A stretch of 47,246 bases of DNA from UBA2428 sp002343545 (GTDB lineage: Bacteria > Bdellovibrionota > UBA2428): NCBI GenBank assembly GCA_937952285.1, contig CALFZE010000005.1, positions 1-47,246 on the forward strand, written 5' to 3'. Under the pieces are notes generated by a model, which worked only from the letters and a program-made list of their open reading frames with translations, ran no database searches and was not told where the DNA came from. How positions within the stretch are numbered: position 1 is the first letter of the stretch; every line of letters starts with the position of its first letter. Below are positions 43,467 to 47,246 of this stretch, in pieces. Both the position numbers and the translations under genes were made by a program.

Positions 43467-46400
43467 ATGCGGACCGCCAATCTTTTGACCGTTACCTTCT
43501 TCCTCGCCCTCTCGGGCTGCATTGGCGTTATCGAAGAAGCCGCCACTCCGGTCGCCACGACCGACTCCAACCCCGTAGCCGTTTCCCAAGACATCCGCTT
43601 CGACGGCGTCGAGCAGGCCAAGGGCATCGCCCACAACAAGATCGAAGTCCGCTTCCGTCCCGCCTCGGGCGGTTCCGGGCAGTTCAGCTATCGCGCCTAT
43701 CTCGACGGCTCCAGTTCCTCGGCCGCCTCCATCAGCGGCGCCTCCTCGGTCGTCGACGTGAACGGACTCATCACGCTCGTGGTCCCCGGCCTCAAACGCG
43801 AGCACACCTATAACATCGTGATCAAGGCCCACGACCCCGTGGCCAACAAGGAAGACCCCAACACCAAGCAGCTCGCCGCCGCGACCCTCGCCTACGAAGT
43901 CCCCGACTTCTCCGGTCTCGCCGCCCTCGAGAACGTGGCCGGCGCCGACGGACAAACCCAACTTCTGGCGCGCTGGAGCCCCGCCACGCCCTCCTCCGTT
44001 AGCTCGAACCCCTTCGAAGCCGACCCGAACGCCATCTCCGGATACAACGTCTACATCGGACAATCCGAAGATGCGCTCAGCCTCTACGGCTCGATCGGCT
44101 CCATCGCCGACCCCAAGCCCCTCGCCAACCAGTTCCTCATCACCGGTCTTCAGTCCGGCATCAACTACTACGTCCGCGTGCGCGCGCTGAACTCCGAAGC
44201 CGCCGCTCCGCGCGAGGACCTCAACTCGCTCACGCTCCAGCGCAAAACGCTCACCAAAGAACCCATCCGCTTTGAGGGACTTGGCACGCTTTCGATTCCC
44301 ACCACGAGCGACGGCTACAACAAAATCAAGCTGAGCTGGGCACCGGGCACCGGCAACTACTCCCGTTACCGCCTCTTCGTGTCGACCGACGCGACCTCGG
44401 TCTTTGACCCCACGACCGCGCAGCCTTTCGCTCCCGACATCACCACGCTCGGCACGACTTCCATCCAGCTCACCGTGCCCACGCCGCACACCGTTTACTA
44501 CGCCGCCATCGTCGCCTGCTCCGACTCCAACTGCACCGAGTACCGTGGCCACGACGTCGTGCGCGCCGTTCGCACTTCGCCGCCCGTCGCGCCCTTCAAC
44601 GGCATCGACACCATCACCGCACCCACCGGCGACGATGGCTTAACCTCGCTCATCCTGAACTGGTCGCTCCCCAACACGCTCCAGGGCGACTACACCGAAA
44701 TTCGCGTCTTCAAAACGAACGGCAACGGGAACTACAACGCCGCGACCGACTTGATCGGAGCCTTCGACCCGGCTACCCCCGCCGTCATGGGCATCGCGGC
44801 CGCCACGCCGACCTCGGTCACGCTCAAAGGTCTGCGCACCGAAGAAGAGTACTGCTTCATCGCGAAGGCCTACGCCGCGTCGCCCGCCGATCCGGAGAAC
44901 CCGAGCGGCCGCACCCACGCGAACGAACGTAAAGTCTGCGGCATTCCGAAATACTCCGCGCCCGGATTCTCCGGACTCAAGAGCGCCTGCAAGAACTTCT
45001 CCTCCACGGGCTTCACCGTGGAATGGAACACGCCCAATCCCGTGGGCATCTATAGTTTCTACGAAATCTGGTACCGCCGCGCTTCCACCGGCACCTTCTC
45101 CTACGCCGAAGCCCAGGCCGGTCACCCCGATTACGTCAAAGTCACCGCCGCGAACTCGGCGACCTCGTACACTTTCTCCAACCTCACCCCGGCCACGAAC
45201 TACCGCATCGGTATGCGCACCTACTTCAGCAATCCCGCCTCGGGCCAAGTCTTCCGCGACACGAACGTCGTCACCACGGCCTGCGCCACCCAGGCCGCCA
45301 AGGTCGAACACAAGGGATGGATGCAAATCGTCGCGCTCGGCCCCAAGATCAACGGCCTCGCCGTACCGCCGGCTCCGCTCCTTGAGCGCTTCACCATCCC
45401 CGGCACCGACGGCATCCCGGCCGACGGCGTCGACAACGTCTTCCGCCATCGCTACCCGCAAGAAAGCCCCTTCGGCGTGCAAGGCTCCACGGCCTCGCGC
45501 ACCGGCATGGTCCGTCTCATGTGGGAAGACTTCGTGCTCTCGGCGGGACTCGGCACCATGTACAACTTCAACGCCACCGCCAACACCGGCTACAAGATCT
45601 TCCGCAAGGCTTATCGTACTTCGCACGCCACGATCCAACCGACCATCGTTGCCGACGTGTCCGAGGGCACCTGGACGGAGCTGACGCCGACGCCGATTCC
45701 GGCCAAGCGCGAGCTCTACCCCGGCACTACGAACTGGGCCTACTTCGGCGAATTCGTGGACTACTCGATCGATCGCAGCGGACTCGCCGCGAACGAAACC
45801 AAGATCTACTGGTACAAGGTCGAGGCCTACATCAACGGCATCAAGGTCGACTTCGAAACGACCCCGCCCGACGGCGTCGTCAAGATCATCGTGCCGCCCA
45901 ACAACATGGGACTTATGCACCGCTGGATGGCCAACAAGGATTTCTGCGACGCGATCAAACGCTCGCCGCAGCGAAACCAGAACTACCGCTGCGCCTACAA
46001 CGGCATCGGCTCCGTCGGCGGCTTCTACGATATGCAGCATCACCTGCTCATCGACCGCTTTCACCTCGGCACGAACTTCTCGCGCGGCAACTCGAGCAAA
46101 CGCTGCACGCAGAACTCCGGCGACCCCGCGCACTACTATCCCAACGACAGCGCCAACAACGGCACGCTCGACGGGGATTGCATCGCTTGGCAGTCCCTCT
46201 ACAGCAACACCGTGATGACCGCCTCGGCCCCCGGAACCGTCATGATGCTCCAGGGTGACTATTGGAACGAAACGGCCATCAACATCCCGCCCGCCCACGA
46301 CAATACGCTTACGAACTGGTACCGCCCGACGGACCTTCAGCCCGACAACTTGACCCGCTTCGACGCGACGACGAGCGTCTTGCCTCCGCAATCCGACGAG

Positions 46401-47246
46401 TTTCCGCTCGGGCGCGGCTACGGCACGCTCATGACTTCGAACAACGCCAAGCTGCACGTCACGGGCCACATCTCCTACGTCGACGCGCAGGCCCTCTGCG
46501 CGAGCCATGATGTCCGCCACCTCGGCCAAAGCCGTCGCAAGCGCTTGCCTCGCATCAAAGAGAAAACTCGCTACATGAGCTTCGGCGCCTTCGCCGACGC
46601 GCGTTTCGATTCGCTGGCGTCGGAGGTCCAAAACACGAATACGGCCGATCGCGACTGCGATCAGAGCAGCCCGCTCGGCGGCAAGTTTCCCTACGGAAAC
46701 TTCATCGACTTCAACGACCCCGACAAGTCGGGTTTCCGCTACTTGAACGGCAACGCCGGCGCCTTTTCCACCGAAGCCTGCACGACGCTTTACGGGGCCC
46801 AACACCCCAACAACGACACGAGGGAGTGGACCGGCGACTACTGGTTCTGCGACCCGAGCTGGGGTTGCAGCGCCGGCTACCGCGACGAAGCCGAAACGGT
46901 CCCGCTCGAGAACAAGTGGGACCCGGGATTGCGCGACACCTGGAAGAGCGGCAACGGGCTTTACGCCAACATGAAGTACAGCGGGGCTTCCTTCATGGCT
47001 TTCTCGCCGATTTGGTGGGGCTATTGGGCCGACAACTGGAACTTCTTCAGCCCCGCCGTCGGCCTCCCGCTCGACTGCGTCGGCGGCGCTTGCCAGTTCA
47101 ACGGGGAAAGCGACGACAACGAACGCGTCACGGCCAAGGCCACGGGCGCCGCCGTGTCGAACTTCTTCGGATCGCTACTCTCGCGCTGGAGCAACGCCTA
47201 TACGCTCGAATCGGCCGCGGCCGGAGGTGCCTACTACACCCTGGAG
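43467..47246 (+). CDS. Large fibronectin-type-III lipoprotein (3' end beyond window)
   Basis: Open for at least 1260 codons without a stop. The start reads MRTANLLTVTFFLALSGC, with a lipobox LSGC (Cys at about 18). Roughly five fibronectin-III-like repeats follow (about residues 45-145, 147-265, 268-378, 382-495, 497-610), each with conserved W and Y..V..A patterns. After residue 610 comes an unrelated extracellular region rich in Trp, Tyr and Asn (YKIFRKAYRTSH, MGLMHRWMANKDFC, YWADNWNFFSP), with several Cys (DCIAWQ, CDPSWGCSAG, DCVGGACQF) probably in disulfides. Such proteins are likely surface adhesins or binding proteins; ligand unknown. Frames on the opposite strand here are shadows. Confidence 0.85.
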   Translation, partial: MRTANLLTVTFFLALSGCIGVIEEAATPVATTDSNPVAVSQDIRFDGVEQAKGIAHNKIEVRFRPASGGSGQFSYRAYLDGSSSSAASISGASSVVDVNGLITLVVPGLKREHTYNIVIKAHDPVANKEDPNTKQLAAATLAYEVPDFSGLAALENVAGADGQTQLLARWSPATPSSVSSNPFEADPNAISGYNVYIGQSEDALSLYGSIGSIADPKPLANQFLITGLQSGINYYVRVRALNSEAAAPREDLNSLTLQRKTLTKEPIRFEGLGTLSIPTTSDGYNKIKLSWAPGTGNYSRYRLFVSTDATSVFDPTTAQPFAPDITTLGTTSIQLTVPTPHTVYYAAIVACSDSNCTEYRGHDVVRAVRTSPPVAPFNGIDTITAPTGDDGLTSLILNWSLPNTLQGDYTEIRVFKTNGNGNYNAATDLIGAFDPATPAVMGIAAATPTSVTLKGLRTEEEYCFIAKAYAASPADPENPSGRTHANERKVCGIPKYSAPGFSGLKSACKNFSSTGFTVEWNTPNPVGIYSFYEIWYRRASTGTFSYAEAQAGHPDYVKVTAANSATSYTFSNLTPATNYRIGMRTYFSNPASGQVFRDTNVVTTACATQAAKVEHKGWMQIVALGPKINGLAVPPAPLLERFTIPGTDGIPADGVDNVFRHRYPQESPFGVQGSTASRTGMVRLMWEDFVLSAGLGTMYNFNATANTGYKIFRKAYRTSHATIQPTIVADVSEGTWTELTPTPIPAKRELYPGTTNWAYFGEFVDYSIDRSGLAANETKIYWYKVEAYINGIKVDFETTPPDGVVKIIVPPNNMGLMHRWMANKDFCDAIKRSPQRNQNYRCAYNGIGSVGGFYDMQHHLLIDRFHLGTNFSRGNSSKRCTQNSGDPAHYYPNDSANNGTLDGDCIAWQSLYSNTVMTASAPGTVMMLQGDYWNETAINIPPAHDNTLTNWYRPTDLQPDNLTRFDATTSVLPPQSDEFPLGRGYGTLMTSNNAKLHVTGHISYVDAQALCASHDVRHLGQSRRKRLPRIKEKTRYMSFGAFADARFDSLASEVQNTNTADRDCDQSSPLGGKFPYGNFIDFNDPDKSGFRYLNGNAGAFSTEACTTLYGAQHPNNDTREWTGDYWFCDPSWGCSAGYRDEAETVPLENKWDPGLRDTWKSGNGLYANMKYSGASFMAFSPIWWGYWADNWNFFSPAVGLPLDCVGGACQFNGESDDNERVTAKATGAAVSNFFGSLLSRWSNAYTLESAAAGGAYYTLE

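Noticed and set aside
44640..46805. 721-codon minus-strand frame opposite the FN3 lipoprotein
   Set aside because: The plus strand has a lipobox, FN3 patterns and an unbroken frame; the minus frame has only biased composition.

Overview
This 47-kb window comes from a GC-rich, Gram-negative chromosome. Many products carry Sec or lipobox signal sequences, and several look like outer-membrane barrels. The mix of a TIGR02147-type regulator beside a lipoprotein, two S8 peptidases, a DUF4105-like protein, a long fibronectin-type-III lipoprotein and a REC-GGDEF/histidine-kinase pair suggests Bdellovibrionota (Bdellovibrio/Oligoflexia relatives). This is a judgement by eye; no rRNA is present to fix the taxonomy. 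There is no CRISPR array, prophage, transposase or integrase. The window is mostly core chromosome with lineage-specific secreted proteins between housekeeping genes.

Layout. 1-6248 (minus): alpha/beta hydrolase, pyrE, then a tight lipoprotein / sensor kinase / REC-GGEEF cluster, then a DoxX-like protein cut by the window edge. 6315-12055: small secreted barrel-like protein, ICMT-like methyltransferase, leucyl aminopeptidase with a strong terminator, rpoZ, a membrane protein, an SDR-like protein overlapping trmB. Two related imperfect palindromic elements lie here (6874-6941 and 9706-9822). 12060-17172: lipoprotein with an upstream TIGR02147-type regulator broken by two homopolymer frameshifts; a secreted protein with SelO-like pseudokinase motifs; a small Cys/His-motif protein; miaB overlapping a secreted protein. 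17324-20655 (minus): an HtrA protease / membrane protein / SH3b-barrel operon. 20755-24504: thiolase, unknown protein, and a secreted protein / c-haem-barrel fusion pair. 24662-30066: TPR regulator with two winged helices, rlmE, an S8 protease without a prodomain, a DUF4105-like protein.

30171-36049: groEL, groES and an fmdB-type zinc ribbon (minus); tRNA-Cys(GCA); a barrel-like secreted protein; a PilZ membrane protein; an S8 protease lipoprotein followed 4 nt later by a separate gene whose C-terminus looks like a subtilase prodomain. 36050-36613 is the only long gene-free stretch, a hairpin-rich leader for nrdA-nrdB with a DnaA box and NrdR-like boxes. NrdB resembles the chlamydial R2 type but keeps the Asp and Tyr of Fe-Tyr enzymes. 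40513-47246: PPOX-like protein, small secreted protein, RluA-type synthase overlapping an RlmI-like methyltransferase, and the first 1260 codons of a fibronectin-III lipoprotein that runs off the window.

The strongest candidates for something undescribed are the protease with a separately encoded prodomain, the exported SelO-like protein, the c-haem/beta-barrel fusion with its partner, and the nrd leader region.
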